A stretch of DNA of 64,000 nt. Origin: Rhodobiaceae bacterium UBA7804. GTDB taxonomy: Bacteria; Pseudomonadota; Alphaproteobacteria; Parvibaculales; Parvibaculaceae. Under the pieces are notes generated by a model, which saw only the letters and a list, made by a program, of their open reading frames with translations, was not told the origin of the DNA and searched no databases. The stretch lies in the NCBI GenBank assembly GCA_002480495.1, contig DLCG01000008.1, positions 351,363 through 415,362 on the forward strand. The letters run 5' to 3'. Shown here piece by piece: positions 31,648-41,389 of this stretch; position 1 is the stretch's first letter, and every line of letters starts with the position of its first letter. The translations under genes and the position numbers were made by a program.

Positions 31648-32937
31648 TCAGAGGCCGAGAGGGGCAGGAATTGCGACGCGGCGCGCGGAATTCCAGGCCG
31701 GAGCCGGCAGAATCCGGACGGGGAGCAGTGCTTCGCGCGAGGAGAGCCCCTCACGACGGCAAGCCGTGACGGAGAGGTTTCCCTCGAGACTCGCGCTCTC
31801 GACCAGGGCCAGCGCGATATTCGCGCCCAGCGCGGGCGAAAAGCCGGCCGTCGTCACCGCTCCGACGGAACGGCCGCCACAGAGAACCGTGGACAAGGAT
31901 GCGGGCTCGAAGCTTTCGGCCCGAAGGAGGACCAGTCGGCGGAACGGCCGCTCACCCGCCAGGCGGCGGAGCGCCCTGCCCCCGTTGAATACCGGCTTTT
32001 CCGTCGCAAGCGGAGGAGCGGACCAGAGCTCGAAAGGGGTCACCGCGTCTGCAGCCGACACCGCGGCGAAGGCGGAGAGATAATCCTGCCCGGCGCGAGG
32101 CAGGCCGGCTTCGAGCCGGGCGAGCTCGCGCAGGGCAAATCCGGCTGGCCGGAGACCGAGAGACGCTCCCCTTTCCATCAGACGGCGCCAGACATGCGGC
32201 GCGTCTTCGGCGTCGGTCCAGAGTTCATATCCGAGATCTCCGGTCGCGCCGGTGCGGCTCACATAGAGCGGCATCCCGCCAATATGACCCCACAGGGCGC
32301 CGAAGGCCGCGAGCTTCTCGATCCCTTCCAATCCGGCCTCGGCGAGGCACGACGCGGAAAGAGGCCCCTGAAGCGAGAGCATGGCGATACTCGCGCTTAC
32401 ATCCTCGACGCGGACGCGGAAGCCTTCGGCACTCTCGGCCATCCAGGCGAGGTGGCTTTCCTCGGTGACAAGACGATATTCCTCGTTCCCAAGCCGGAAG
32501 AGCAGTCCATCGCCAAGAACACGTCCACCACTTTCGCAAAAGATGACGTGGACAGAAGAATGAACATCGAGCAGCGAAAGATCGCGCGCTACCAGACGCT
32601 GCAGATAGTCGAAGGCCTCGCGCCCGGAGATACGCGTCTTCACGAGAGGCGAGTGATCGGCGAGTATCGCTGTGCCACGCAATGCCCTGTATTCGTCGCC
32701 GAGATCCGTCAGCACTTCCGGGACGGTGTAGCCGTTCCACCTGATCCAACGGTTCGTCCGACTTTCCGCCGAGGTGACGAGATGGAGCGGCGTGGTGAGC
32801 ACCGAGCGCGCGAAAGGAGGCTCCGCGGGGTCAGCCTCGAAAAGCGCCGGGTCGACTTTCGCCCTTTCGTCGTCGAGGTCGATCGCCGAAGCCTCGTCTC
32901 CGGCAGGATGGGCAGTATCCGGCGTCATGTCGTCCAC
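31648..32937 (-). CDS. GcvT-like aminomethyltransferase family protein
   Basis: A 429-residue cytoplasmic protein of the glycine-cleavage T / dimethylglycine-oxidase folate-domain family. These bind tetrahydrofolate and accept one-carbon units from methylated amines. The family signature is visible as LYVSRTGATGDLGYELWT, with LADHSPLVKTRISGREAFDYLQRLVARD in the N-terminal region and a C-terminal barrel-like domain. No gcvH or gcvP gene is nearby, so it is not the glycine cleavage system. It overlaps the upstream flavoprotein gene by 13 bp and closes a three-gene unit. Possibly a folate-dependent demethylase of unknown substrate. Confidence 0.82.
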   Translation of the reverse strand: MDDMTPDTAHPAGDEASAIDLDDERAKVDPALFEADPAEPPFARSVLTTPLHLVTSAESRTNRWIRWNGYTVPEVLTDLGDEYRALRGTAILADHSPLVKTRISGREAFDYLQRLVARDLSLLDVHSSVHVIFCESGGRVLGDGLLFRLGNEEYRLVTEESHLAWMAESAEGFRVRVEDVSASIAMLSLQGPLSASCLAEAGLEGIEKLAAFGALWGHIGGMPLYVSRTGATGDLGYELWTDAEDAPHVWRRLMERGASLGLRPAGFALRELARLEAGLPRAGQDYLSAFAAVSAADAVTPFELWSAPPLATEKPVFNGGRALRRLAGERPFRRLVLLRAESFEPASLSTVLCGGRSVGAVTTAGFSPALGANIALALVESASLEGNLSVTACRREGLSSREALLPVRILPAPAWNSARRVAIPAPLGL

Positions 32938-34499
32938 CTTTCAAGCGCTGCCTCCGCTGCAATCCAGCCCGGCAGGCCGGTAACGCCGCCGCCGGGGTGA
33001 TTGCCCGCACCGCAGAGCCAGAGCCCCGGTACCGGCGCTTCGTAATCGCCATAGCCCGGGGCGGGGCGAAGGGAGAAAAGACGGTCAAGGCGAATATCGC
33101 CCTGATGCCAGTCGCCTCCGGCAAGACCATATTTCGTATCGATGTCGAGAGGCGTCAGAACTTCGCCCGCAACGACTGCATCGGGAATATCCGGCGCGTA
33201 GTCTCCAAGCCTGCGCAGAACGCGCTGCAGAAGCGCCTCGCGGTGACCTGCCCAACCGCCGTTCATTTCGCCGGGCACGTTATGCACGATGATGGACATG
33301 ACATGCCGGCCTTCGGGCGCAAGAGATTTATCCGCCACGCTCGGCAGAAGGACCTCCATCGCAGGCTCCAGCGGAAGGCCGCCATTGCGGCTGGCGATCG
33401 CGGCCTCTTCGAGTTCGGCAAGTGAGGGAACGACGAGAAGCCGCGCGGCATGAAGTTCCGGAGAAAGGCCGGCAATATGCGGAAGACAATCGAGAGCGAG
33501 ATTGATCTTGGCCGTCGCACCGCGCGGGACAGCATGGCGAAGTTCTCGCAGGTCCTCCGTCTCGACATGACGTGCGCCCACCAGGTCGAGCATGGTGCTG
33601 CGCGGCGATACGGCGGAGAAGACGAGCGGCGCGCGGACCTGACCGCCACCGGCAATCTCGATCCCCGCGGCCCTGCCCTGTTCGACCAGAATGCCCAGAA
33701 CCTCCGTCTCCAGATGAACTTCACCGCCCGACGCCGCTATGACCGCGACAAGCGCATCGGACACCGCTCCCATGCCGCCCGCCGGGAGCATGACGCCCCG
33801 CCCTCTCATGCGCACCGCCTCGCGCAGAATGGCTCGGAAAGACGTGCCCGGTGAATAGGGGCCCTCAGCGCCGCCGAGTGTTGCATCGAAGGCAAGCGCG
33901 GCTTTGAGAAGGGGGGACTCGAACTCCGCCTCCAGCCGGTCGCCGATCGCTTCGGGCAGTACGCGCAACAGTTCCGGCAGGACATCCCTTCCCTTGAACG
34001 CCGCGCGCAAAACCTGGCGCCGGAGGAATGATCTCAAGGCCGAAGAATCCGAAAGTGCGGGAGGACATTCGCCAAGAAGGGGCGAAACAAGAGAGGCCAG
34101 AGCGCGGTTGCGTGCAACGTGGCGCCGGTAAGCCTCCGCATCCTTGGGCAAAGCCTCGGCGAAGGCCGTGAACTGCTTCCTGCTGCGCGGAAGAACGAGA
34201 TGCTTTCCGTCCCTGTCCAGCGCGACGGTTGCAACATCGCGCGCGGCATAGCGAAGACCGTGTTTCGCCAACTTCAGCTTGCGCTCGATACGGCGCGGAA
34301 AGCCCTCCAGAAGATGCGCGACGGCAGAGATGGCGTATCCCGGGGCGATCTCCGACGTGACGGCGGCACCACCCGCACTTGCACGCGCTTCCGCGACGAA
34401 GACACGCTTTCCTGCCGCCGCGAGACGCGCGGCCGCGACAAGGCCGTTGTGCCCGCCACCGACGACGATCGCATCGAAGACATCGTTCTCCGGGATCAT
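32925..34499 (-). CDS. CrtI/PYROXD2-type FAD oxidoreductase A
   Basis: A 524-residue flavoprotein of the phytoene-desaturase-like group. The FAD site is VVGGGHNGLVAAARLAAAGK near the N-terminus, and the C-terminal FAD motif is GLWLCGAGNHPGGGVTGLPG. Carotenoid desaturation is unlikely because no phytoene synthase or geranylgeranyl genes are present. Homologous PYROXD2-type proteins have no settled reaction. Its start overlaps the stop of the paralogue by 4 bp (ATGA) and its end overlaps the GcvT-like gene, so the three are surely cotranslated. Confidence 0.85.
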   Translation of the reverse strand: MIPENDVFDAIVVGGGHNGLVAAARLAAAGKRVFVAEARASAGGAAVTSEIAPGYAISAVAHLLEGFPRRIERKLKLAKHGLRYAARDVATVALDRDGKHLVLPRSRKQFTAFAEALPKDAEAYRRHVARNRALASLVSPLLGECPPALSDSSALRSFLRRQVLRAAFKGRDVLPELLRVLPEAIGDRLEAEFESPLLKAALAFDATLGGAEGPYSPGTSFRAILREAVRMRGRGVMLPAGGMGAVSDALVAVIAASGGEVHLETEVLGILVEQGRAAGIEIAGGGQVRAPLVFSAVSPRSTMLDLVGARHVETEDLRELRHAVPRGATAKINLALDCLPHIAGLSPELHAARLLVVPSLAELEEAAIASRNGGLPLEPAMEVLLPSVADKSLAPEGRHVMSIIVHNVPGEMNGGWAGHREALLQRVLRRLGDYAPDIPDAVVAGEVLTPLDIDTKYGLAGGDWHQGDIRLDRLFSLRPAPGYGDYEAPVPGLWLCGAGNHPGGGVTGLPGWIAAEAALERWTT

Positions 34500-36100
34500 G
34501 CGCGCCCCCTCTTGCCCATGGCAGCAAGGAGAGTGGACGCGGCATTCGCACCAGCGCCGCCCATGACAAGGGGGCCCGGATGCGCGCTCGGAGAACAGAG
34601 ATAGAAATTTTTCAGCGGCGTCTCCGCCCCACCGGCGCCGGGAAACGGACGGTTTGCAAAAAACTGATCGAGTGTTGTCTCGCCATGCGAGAGATCGCCG
34701 GATGTGAGACCGATCTCGTTTTCGACATCGTCCGGCAGCAGGATTTCGATGGCAATGACATGCTCTGCGATGCCGGGGCTTATTTCTGCGAGGCGCGTCA
34801 TCACGAGGTCGCCCAGCGCATCGCGGCGCTCCCCCGTCCAGGGGCCGTCATGCAATTCCTCGGGCACGTAGTGGACGAGTGCGGAAAGAACGTGTCCGCC
34901 CTCCGGCGCAAGGGAGGGGTCGAGCAAAGAGGGGATGAGCACGTCGATCAAGGGATCTCGGGGCGGCATACGTTCGCGCCAGTCCGCAAAGGCGCGTTCC
35001 ATCGCAGGAATGGTTCCCGCGAGGCGAAGACCGCCGCCAATCGAGGGACATCCCTCCGGCAAACCCGGAAAGACGGGTGCGGCGTCGAGCGCCAGGTTGA
35101 CCTTTGCGGCGACACCTTTCATTCGCACGCGGCCAACGCGCTCCACCAGACCTTCAGGCAGATCCTTCCACTGGAAGAGGCTGAGGAAACTCCGCTTCAC
35201 ATCGAGGCCGGACAGAACGGCCCTCGCTTCAATCTCCTCGCCATTGGCGAGCACGATGCCCTTGACCTTGCCATCCCTGATACGAACGTCGGTGACTTCG
35301 GCTTCCATGCGCAACACGCCACCGGCGGCGCCGACTGCGGAGACAAGCGCCTGAACAAGTGCCGACGTACCACCGGCAGGCATAAGCGTTTCCGGCGCGC
35401 CGCCCGACGCGTCGCCTGTTTCGGCAAGCCAGGGAAGGACGAGACGCGCGGCGCTTGTCGGCGTGCAGGGGCCAAGCGTGCCGCCGATCATTGCGGCCGC
35501 CGCCAGATGCGCCTTGACGAAATCGTCTTCGAAATAAGTATCCAGGAAATCGGAAGCGGGGAGCGTCCAGAGGCGCAGTACATCCCGCATATCGTCCGGA
35601 GACATGGCGGCTATAAGGTCCGCATGGGCGAGTTGCGCCCGCAGGCGGCCGAAAAGCCCCCTCGCCCCCGAATGGGCGGGACGAGCCAGCAAAGGCGCCA
35701 GCCGCCTGACAGCCCGCAACATGTCGCGGCGATAGCGCGTGAAAGCATCCGCATCGACGCGCGAGAAGCGCGAAATCTCGCGGCGATAGACGACACCGTC
35801 GCGGTAGCTCGCATGATAGCGGCCATCCGGAAAGCAGGTGACGCCACCTTCGGCCCGAATGAAGCGGAGCCCGTGATCCGCCAGACCGAGATCGGAAACG
35901 ATGCGCGGCGGCAGGCCGCCGCTTCCCAATGTGAAGCGCGGAAGACGGTAGCCCGGCGCAATCTCGTGTTCGGACGCGAGGCCACCCGGTGCGGTGCCGC
36001 GATCAAGCACAAGCACGTCGAGCCCCGCCTGCGCCAGATAGGCGGCGGCAACGAGCCCGTTGAGCCCGGCTCCGATCACGATTGCATCGTGACGCTCCAT
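34496..36100 (-). CDS. CrtI/PYROXD2-type FAD oxidoreductase B
   Basis: A 534-residue paralogue of the gene downstream. It opens MERHDAIVIGAGLNGLVAAAYLAQAGLDVLVLD, contains GGLASEHEIAPGYRLPRF, and ends with NFYLCSPSAHPGPLVMGGAGANAA, a less canonical C-terminal FAD motif than its partner's. Start ATG 36100 keeps the FAD fold at the extreme N-terminus; a frame-compatible start at 36121 adds seven odd residues. It is first gene of the trio. Two divergent copies side by side suggest a heterodimer or sequential oxidations. The 36101-36357 gap holds no gene. Confidence 0.83.
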   Translation of the reverse strand: MERHDAIVIGAGLNGLVAAAYLAQAGLDVLVLDRGTAPGGLASEHEIAPGYRLPRFTLGSGGLPPRIVSDLGLADHGLRFIRAEGGVTCFPDGRYHASYRDGVVYRREISRFSRVDADAFTRYRRDMLRAVRRLAPLLARPAHSGARGLFGRLRAQLAHADLIAAMSPDDMRDVLRLWTLPASDFLDTYFEDDFVKAHLAAAAMIGGTLGPCTPTSAARLVLPWLAETGDASGGAPETLMPAGGTSALVQALVSAVGAAGGVLRMEAEVTDVRIRDGKVKGIVLANGEEIEARAVLSGLDVKRSFLSLFQWKDLPEGLVERVGRVRMKGVAAKVNLALDAAPVFPGLPEGCPSIGGGLRLAGTIPAMERAFADWRERMPPRDPLIDVLIPSLLDPSLAPEGGHVLSALVHYVPEELHDGPWTGERRDALGDLVMTRLAEISPGIAEHVIAIEILLPDDVENEIGLTSGDLSHGETTLDQFFANRPFPGAGGAETPLKNFYLCSPSAHPGPLVMGGAGANAASTLLAAMGKRGRA

Positions 36101-36357
36101 GCGCCCCCAACTCCACAACATCTGCCCGGCATGGGACGGTCCCGAAGGAAGCCATTTGGCTTACCTACCCGAAACGTGCCGTTTTGACACGTCCGATGCC
36201 TTGCAGCATCCCCCACCCCAAACGAGCGGCGGACGTATTAACCAAGAATGTCCGGGGATTGCCTTGCTTCCAGCGCATTTACGCCAAACAGCGTTAACGC
36301 TCCGGCACCCCGGCCAGTGCATCCGCGGTGCAAGAGTTCAGCCAGAGGAAAGCCGGG

Positions 36358-39297
36358 TCAGGCCTTGCCGATAATGGCTTCGAATGCTTCGAGGACCTTG
36401 CGCTGGTTCTCGACAAGCTCGGCTTCGAGAGCGGGGAAATCCGGCGCATCGCCCGCGCGGGCGAGGAGCGACTTGAGGCCGCTCGAGGCTTCTGCCGGAT
36501 TAAACACACCCTCGACGCAAACACGGATCACCTGAGTGAGATTGTGATTGAGCGCGATCGCGCGCACGAGCATGTCGGCGGTTTCCGGCGGGAGAAGATT
36601 TGCGGCGGCGATCCGGGCAAGCGCAGTCCTTGTATGCGTGTTCAGGATTTCAGGATGCGCCGCTCCATGTATCAACTGCAGATACTGGCAGATGAACTCG
36701 ATATCTACGAGCCCGCCCCGCACATGTTTCATCTCCCAGGCATTGGTGCTCGCATGTTCCCTGGCGATGCGTGCCCGCATCTCGACGACATCGGCGGCGA
36801 TCCTTGCCCGGTCACGCGGACGGGTGAGTGTCTGCTGGATGGCCTTGTCCAATCTCTCCTTCAGATCGTCGGGGCCCGCAATGACACGCGCGCGGGTAAG
36901 CGCCATATGCTCCCATGTCCATGCTTCCGTTTCCTGATAGGAAACAAAGCTCGGGAAAGAGGTTGCGATGGGACCCGCGTTGCCCGAAGGCCGCAGGCGC
37001 ATGTCCACCTCGTAGAGCTTTCCTTCCGCGGTCGGCGCAGTGAGAGCATTGATAAGCTGCTGACACACGCGCGCATAATATTGCGCGGCATAAAGCGGAC
37101 GATCTCCGTCGGAGGCCGCCTCTGCGTCCGCGTCATAGATCACGATGAGATCGAGGTCCGAGGCCGCACTCATCTCCTCGCTGCCGAGCTTGCCCATCGC
37201 GACGACGGCGAAGCGGCCATCCGGGATTCGTCCGTGCTTTTCGGCGACCCTCGCCTCCGCCGCGGGTGCGAGCGCGGCGACGAGTTCGCTTGCCAGCGCC
37301 GCATAGGCGGGACCCGCCTCTTCCGCATCCGCGCTGCCGGAGAGGACGCGCACGCCAAGGCGAAAACGATATTCGCGGGCCCAGACGCGAGCAAAATCGA
37401 GAATGTCCTGATAGTCGGCTGCGTGGCCGAGTTCGTCGCGCAGACTGCGATGCAGCACTTCGCGATCCGGCAGAACCTTGAAGAAATCGGGATCGACAAC
37501 CGCTTCCAGAACGCGCGGATTGTGACTGAGATAGTTCGCGAGGCGCGGCGCCGTTCCGCAAATGCCCGCCAGCAGGTCGAGCAGATGCGGATTCGAATAG
37601 AGCATGGAGAAAAGCTGGACACCCGCCGGCAGCCCCGTCAGAAACCTGTCGAAACGGTCGAATGCGGTGTCCGGGTTGGACGTGCGCGAAAGCGAGCGCA
37701 GGAGCGCAGGCATAAGGCTTGTCAGCAGCTCGCGTGAGCGCGTGGCCCGCGTCGCGGGAAAGCGGCCCGTATGCCAGGCACGGATTGCTTCCGACATTTC
37801 GGAAACACGCGTGAAACCCAGGCTGCGCAGCGTTTCCAGCGTTTCCGGGTCGTCTTCCGTGCCGGTAAAGACGAGACTACCGCCTTCCTCGCCAAGCGGC
37901 GGGGCGGTTTCGAAGAGTTTCGCATAGTGATCGCGCACGCATTCAAGGCGCGTGGTGAGCGCTTGGGCAAAGCTTTCGCGATCGGCAAAACCCATGAAGC
38001 AGGCAACGCGATCCAGATCGGCATCGGCAAGCGGCAAGGAATGCGTCTGCTCGTCCTCGATCATCTGAAGCCGATGTTCGAGGGTGCGCAGAAAGCGGTA
38101 AGCCTCTTTCAATTCTTCCGCTGCCTGGGGCGTAATCCACTGCTTCACGGCCAGTTCGTCGAGCATGAGACAGGTCTGCTTGCCTCGCAGATCGTAGTCG
38201 CGTCCGCCTGCGATAAGCTGCTGCGTCTGCACGAAGAACTCGATTTCGCGGATTCCACCGCGACCGAGCTTGATATTGTGGCCCGCTACCGCGATCCGGC
38301 CGTGACCGCCGACAGCGTGAATCTGCCGCTTCATCGAGTGGATATCGTCGATGGCGGCGAAGTCCAGATTCCTGCGCCAGATATAGGGCACAAGCATCTG
38401 CAGGAAACGCGTCCCCGCCTCAAGATCGCCTGCCACAGCTCGCGCCTTGATGAAGGCGGCGCGTTCCCAGTTCTGTCCGCGGCTTTCATAGTAGCTCTCC
38501 GCCGCCGGCAGCGAAACGGCGACAGGCGTGCCGCCGGGATCGGGGCGGAGACGCAGATCCGTTCGAAAGACATATCCTTCCGCGGTGCGCTCCTGCAGCA
38601 TCTTCACGAGATCCTTCGTCATTCGGACGAAGAAGCCGCTGTCGTCCAGCCCCTCCTTCAGCGGCAATTGACCAGGCTCGTAAAAGACGACGAGGTCGAT
38701 GTCGCTCGAATAGTTCAACTCCCGCGAGCCATATTTCCCCATGCCCAGCACGACAAGGCCCGATCCGCTCGCCGAAACGTCGTGCGTCGATTGAAGTATC
38801 TGGCCTCGCGATGCGGCGTTGCGCAGAAGCCAGCCGATGCAGGCATTGACCGTTCTATCGGCGAAGGAGGTCAATGCATCGGTCACCCGCTCCAGCGGCC
38901 AGGCACCCGTTATGTCCGCCATGGCGATGAGCAGAGCAGCTTCCGCCTTGGCAAGCCGCAGCGCGGCCATGACTTCTTCCTGCTTCTCGAGTTCCCCCGC
39001 GGAAGCGGTACGTGCCAGCAGATCGTCGAAGGCTGCTTCCGGCGGGCGACCGAGGAGACGCGGCAGCCAATCGGGATGGAGGCGCAGGATACGGCCGAGA
39101 AAGGGCGAGTTTCCAAAAATGGACGAGAGAAGGTGACGGACTTCCCGATCCGAAGCGAGCGCGGCTAGCTGCTCGTCGCCAAAGCGAGCGACGGCGGCAC
39201 GAAAATCCTCCATCTCGCGAGCGACGCGGTCGGCATCATATGGGGCGGGCGCATGACCAGCCCAAACGCGAAGTGGTTTCGATACTTCGGGCGTCAC
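36358..39297 (-). CDS. glnE: Glutamine synthetase adenylyltransferase / adenylyl-removing enzyme
   Basis: A 979-residue bifunctional enzyme that adds or removes AMP on glutamine synthetase in response to PII signals. It has two nucleotidyltransferase domains, each with the GSxxL/M...SDxDLxV metal motif: GSRELNYSSDIDLVVFYEPG in the N-terminal half (deadenylylation) and GSEEMSAASDLDLIVIYDAD in the C-terminal half (adenylylation). The length matches alphaproteobacterial GlnE. GTG 39297 has a GAGGCG upstream. Its target GlnA is not in the window; the PuuA-like protein is an unlikely substrate. Confidence 0.95.
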   Translation of the reverse strand: MTPEVSKPLRVWAGHAPAPYDADRVAREMEDFRAAVARFGDEQLAALASDREVRHLLSSIFGNSPFLGRILRLHPDWLPRLLGRPPEAAFDDLLARTASAGELEKQEEVMAALRLAKAEAALLIAMADITGAWPLERVTDALTSFADRTVNACIGWLLRNAASRGQILQSTHDVSASGSGLVVLGMGKYGSRELNYSSDIDLVVFYEPGQLPLKEGLDDSGFFVRMTKDLVKMLQERTAEGYVFRTDLRLRPDPGGTPVAVSLPAAESYYESRGQNWERAAFIKARAVAGDLEAGTRFLQMLVPYIWRRNLDFAAIDDIHSMKRQIHAVGGHGRIAVAGHNIKLGRGGIREIEFFVQTQQLIAGGRDYDLRGKQTCLMLDELAVKQWITPQAAEELKEAYRFLRTLEHRLQMIEDEQTHSLPLADADLDRVACFMGFADRESFAQALTTRLECVRDHYAKLFETAPPLGEEGGSLVFTGTEDDPETLETLRSLGFTRVSEMSEAIRAWHTGRFPATRATRSRELLTSLMPALLRSLSRTSNPDTAFDRFDRFLTGLPAGVQLFSMLYSNPHLLDLLAGICGTAPRLANYLSHNPRVLEAVVDPDFFKVLPDREVLHRSLRDELGHAADYQDILDFARVWAREYRFRLGVRVLSGSADAEEAGPAYAALASELVAALAPAAEARVAEKHGRIPDGRFAVVAMGKLGSEEMSAASDLDLIVIYDADAEAASDGDRPLYAAQYYARVCQQLINALTAPTAEGKLYEVDMRLRPSGNAGPIATSFPSFVSYQETEAWTWEHMALTRARVIAGPDDLKERLDKAIQQTLTRPRDRARIAADVVEMRARIAREHASTNAWEMKHVRGGLVDIEFICQYLQLIHGAAHPEILNTHTRTALARIAAANLLPPETADMLVRAIALNHNLTQVIRVCVEGVFNPAEASSGLKSLLARAGDAPDFPALEAELVENQRKVLEAFEAIIGKA

Positions 39298-39347
39298 CGC
39301 CTCATGTCCATGAAGGAGAAATTTCGAATCGACAAATCTGACACGCC

Positions 39348-41300
39348 CTATTTCATTTCCCTTTGGGCCTCGCCGGAACCCACGACGTCTAGATATTTGG
39401 CGATGCCAGCTTCTTTGAATGCATCAAGTTCGGAGAGTTTCGGCGCCAAAATCTTGTCCGCAATATATTCCGATCCGAGGAGCGTCAGATGTGCATCGTC
39501 CCATTGCAATGGCACCATATTATTGTCTGCAAAGGTCCGGCAGAATCCGTCACTACAAAGCTCAGCAAAAAGCGAGATATAAACTGCATCGGTACTAGCT
39601 AGAGCCGCAGACATCCGACGATCAATTTCCGCAACCTCCGCCTCGCCGTTCAGATCGAAGAAGCGTCGTGAATATTCGCCTTGCCACAGAGCGAGAGCTT
39701 CCGGGAGATCAGTCTTATATCGCGGCACAGGCCCGATTACGACTACTTCGGATGCGTAGCGCCGGATATAGGTTACGGTTTCCTGTAGATGTTGAATTTC
39801 GGACATCTCCCAACGACCGCTTAGGATGACCGCCGAGAATTTTCCCTTAGGAAGAAGTTCGTTAAATATAAAAGGCACCAAGATACCGCAACTCTCCTTG
39901 TCAGTCCGCGTATTCAGACCTTGAATCGACCGGCATCCACCAGCGCTATAGAGATGAAAATCTGTCCATGGCATTGCGTCTGAAAGACCGGGATATAGAT
40001 GTGCGGCATGACTGTCACCGAGCAGTAACACACTGCGTTCATTTTGCCGGAGGTCGCATGACGCACCGGTTAATACGATCCGCCCTCCCTCGACAACACG
40101 ACAAGTGACACCCTCCATGACCATGCGGATTTCGTTTTCTTCGTTTGTCATCAGTGGGCGGGGGTCAAAACGCAGGTCGAACCGCGCAGGCCATCCATGC
40201 GTCAGGTTGCCGGCAAGACCGACTCCCAAAAAAACTGTGCTCACTGCACCGCCAGCCAAAAGCACGCGCCAAGCTGACCCGGATTCTCCATGTGCCCGAA
40301 ATGGCCGTTCGACAAAACGCCAGGACAGCCAAGCGCACACGAAAGACAAAATCACAAGCAAAAGGCGCACGGAAAGTGCGCCATCACTCCCGGTCATATG
40401 CTTGTAGAAAACAAAAATTGGCCAGTGGAATAGATAGAAAGAGTATGAAAGAAGACCGACAAATACCAAGAAGCGCGCGCTCAGAACGCGCCGCACGAAT
40501 GTGTCGTTCCCCTCTCCAACGTGGATAAGCGCCGCAGTTCCCAAAACAGGAAGAAGCGCTGCGAATCCGGGAAATGGTGTGCTGGAGTCGAACCCGAAGA
40601 TAGCCACCCCGATGAGAATTAGGCCCAGAGCAGAAACTGCCTCCGCCATTTTCCGGCCCCTGAGGGCCGGCACGAACCCCACAGCTAGCAAGCAGCCCAC
40701 CATGAGTTCCCATGCTCGCATAGGTGTCAGATAGAACGCGGCATCGGGTGCTCTTTCAACAAAATATACACTGAGCACAAAGGAGAGCGTCAATATCACA
40801 AGGAGAACGAATTTTAGCTTCGACACACTGCGACGATGGAAAAATGCGAGCAGAAGTGGGAAGAAAACGTAGAACTGTTCTTCGACCGCCAGCGACCAGG
40901 TATGCAGAAGCGGAGCCAACTCAGCGTCGGCGCCGAAGTAACCAGCTTCGCGCCAGAACTGCACGTTGGATAAAAATATCGCTGCAGCGAAAACGGTCTC
41001 GGAGAAGTCTTCAAAATAGGAAGGCAGCAGAATAAACCAGGCGGTAACAAAACTAAGGCCGACAACAAGAAACAAGGCTGGAAATATTCGTCTAATACGA
41101 CGATCATAAAATTTGATAATTGAGAATGTCTCCGACCGAATATCGTTCACCAGAATTGAGGTTATGAGATAGCCGGAGATCACAAAGAATATGTCGACCC
41201 CGACGAACCCGCCCGAGAATGGCCATATGTGAGCGTGAAAGAGAACGACTGGAACTACGGCTAGAGCTCTTATTCCGTCGATATCTGGACGATATCGCAT
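39348..41300 (-). CDS. OafA/YrhL-type membrane acyltransferase with C-terminal SGNH domain
   Basis: A 650-residue inner-membrane protein. The first about 365 residues form some ten helices of the Acyl_transf_3 family, starting YRPDIDGIRALAVVPVVLFH and containing the HTWSLAVEEQFY catalytic region. The periplasmic C-terminal SGNH domain has GDSH near residue 430 and DDAHLT near 600, the usual serine and Asp/His positions. Such fusions O-acetylate surface polysaccharides or peptidoglycan. Base composition is clearly lower in GC than in glnE and the kinase on either side, and no polysaccharide genes adjoin, suggesting a transferred insertion. SD weak. Confidence 0.9.
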   Translation of the reverse strand: MRYRPDIDGIRALAVVPVVLFHAHIWPFSGGFVGVDIFFVISGYLITSILVNDIRSETFSIIKFYDRRIRRIFPALFLVVGLSFVTAWFILLPSYFEDFSETVFAAAIFLSNVQFWREAGYFGADAELAPLLHTWSLAVEEQFYVFFPLLLAFFHRRSVSKLKFVLLVILTLSFVLSVYFVERAPDAAFYLTPMRAWELMVGCLLAVGFVPALRGRKMAEAVSALGLILIGVAIFGFDSSTPFPGFAALLPVLGTAALIHVGEGNDTFVRRVLSARFLVFVGLLSYSFYLFHWPIFVFYKHMTGSDGALSVRLLLVILSFVCAWLSWRFVERPFRAHGESGSAWRVLLAGGAVSTVFLGVGLAGNLTHGWPARFDLRFDPRPLMTNEENEIRMVMEGVTCRVVEGGRIVLTGASCDLRQNERSVLLLGDSHAAHLYPGLSDAMPWTDFHLYSAGGCRSIQGLNTRTDKESCGILVPFIFNELLPKGKFSAVILSGRWEMSEIQHLQETVTYIRRYASEVVVIGPVPRYKTDLPEALALWQGEYSRRFFDLNGEAEVAEIDRRMSAALASTDAVYISLFAELCSDGFCRTFADNNMVPLQWDDAHLTLLGSEYIADKILAPKLSELDAFKEAGIAKYLDVVGSGEAQREMK

Positions 41301-41389
41301 TCAAATTTTTCCACCACCCAGTCCAACTGCATAATGTGCAGCCCGATAGTCTAGTCACGAACCAAGAAACAACAAGGGCCCGAAATTTT

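Noticed and set aside
31648..36100. Carotenoid or glycine-cleavage operon
   Set aside because: No crtB, crtE, gcvH or gcvP genes are present, so neither pathway is supported.
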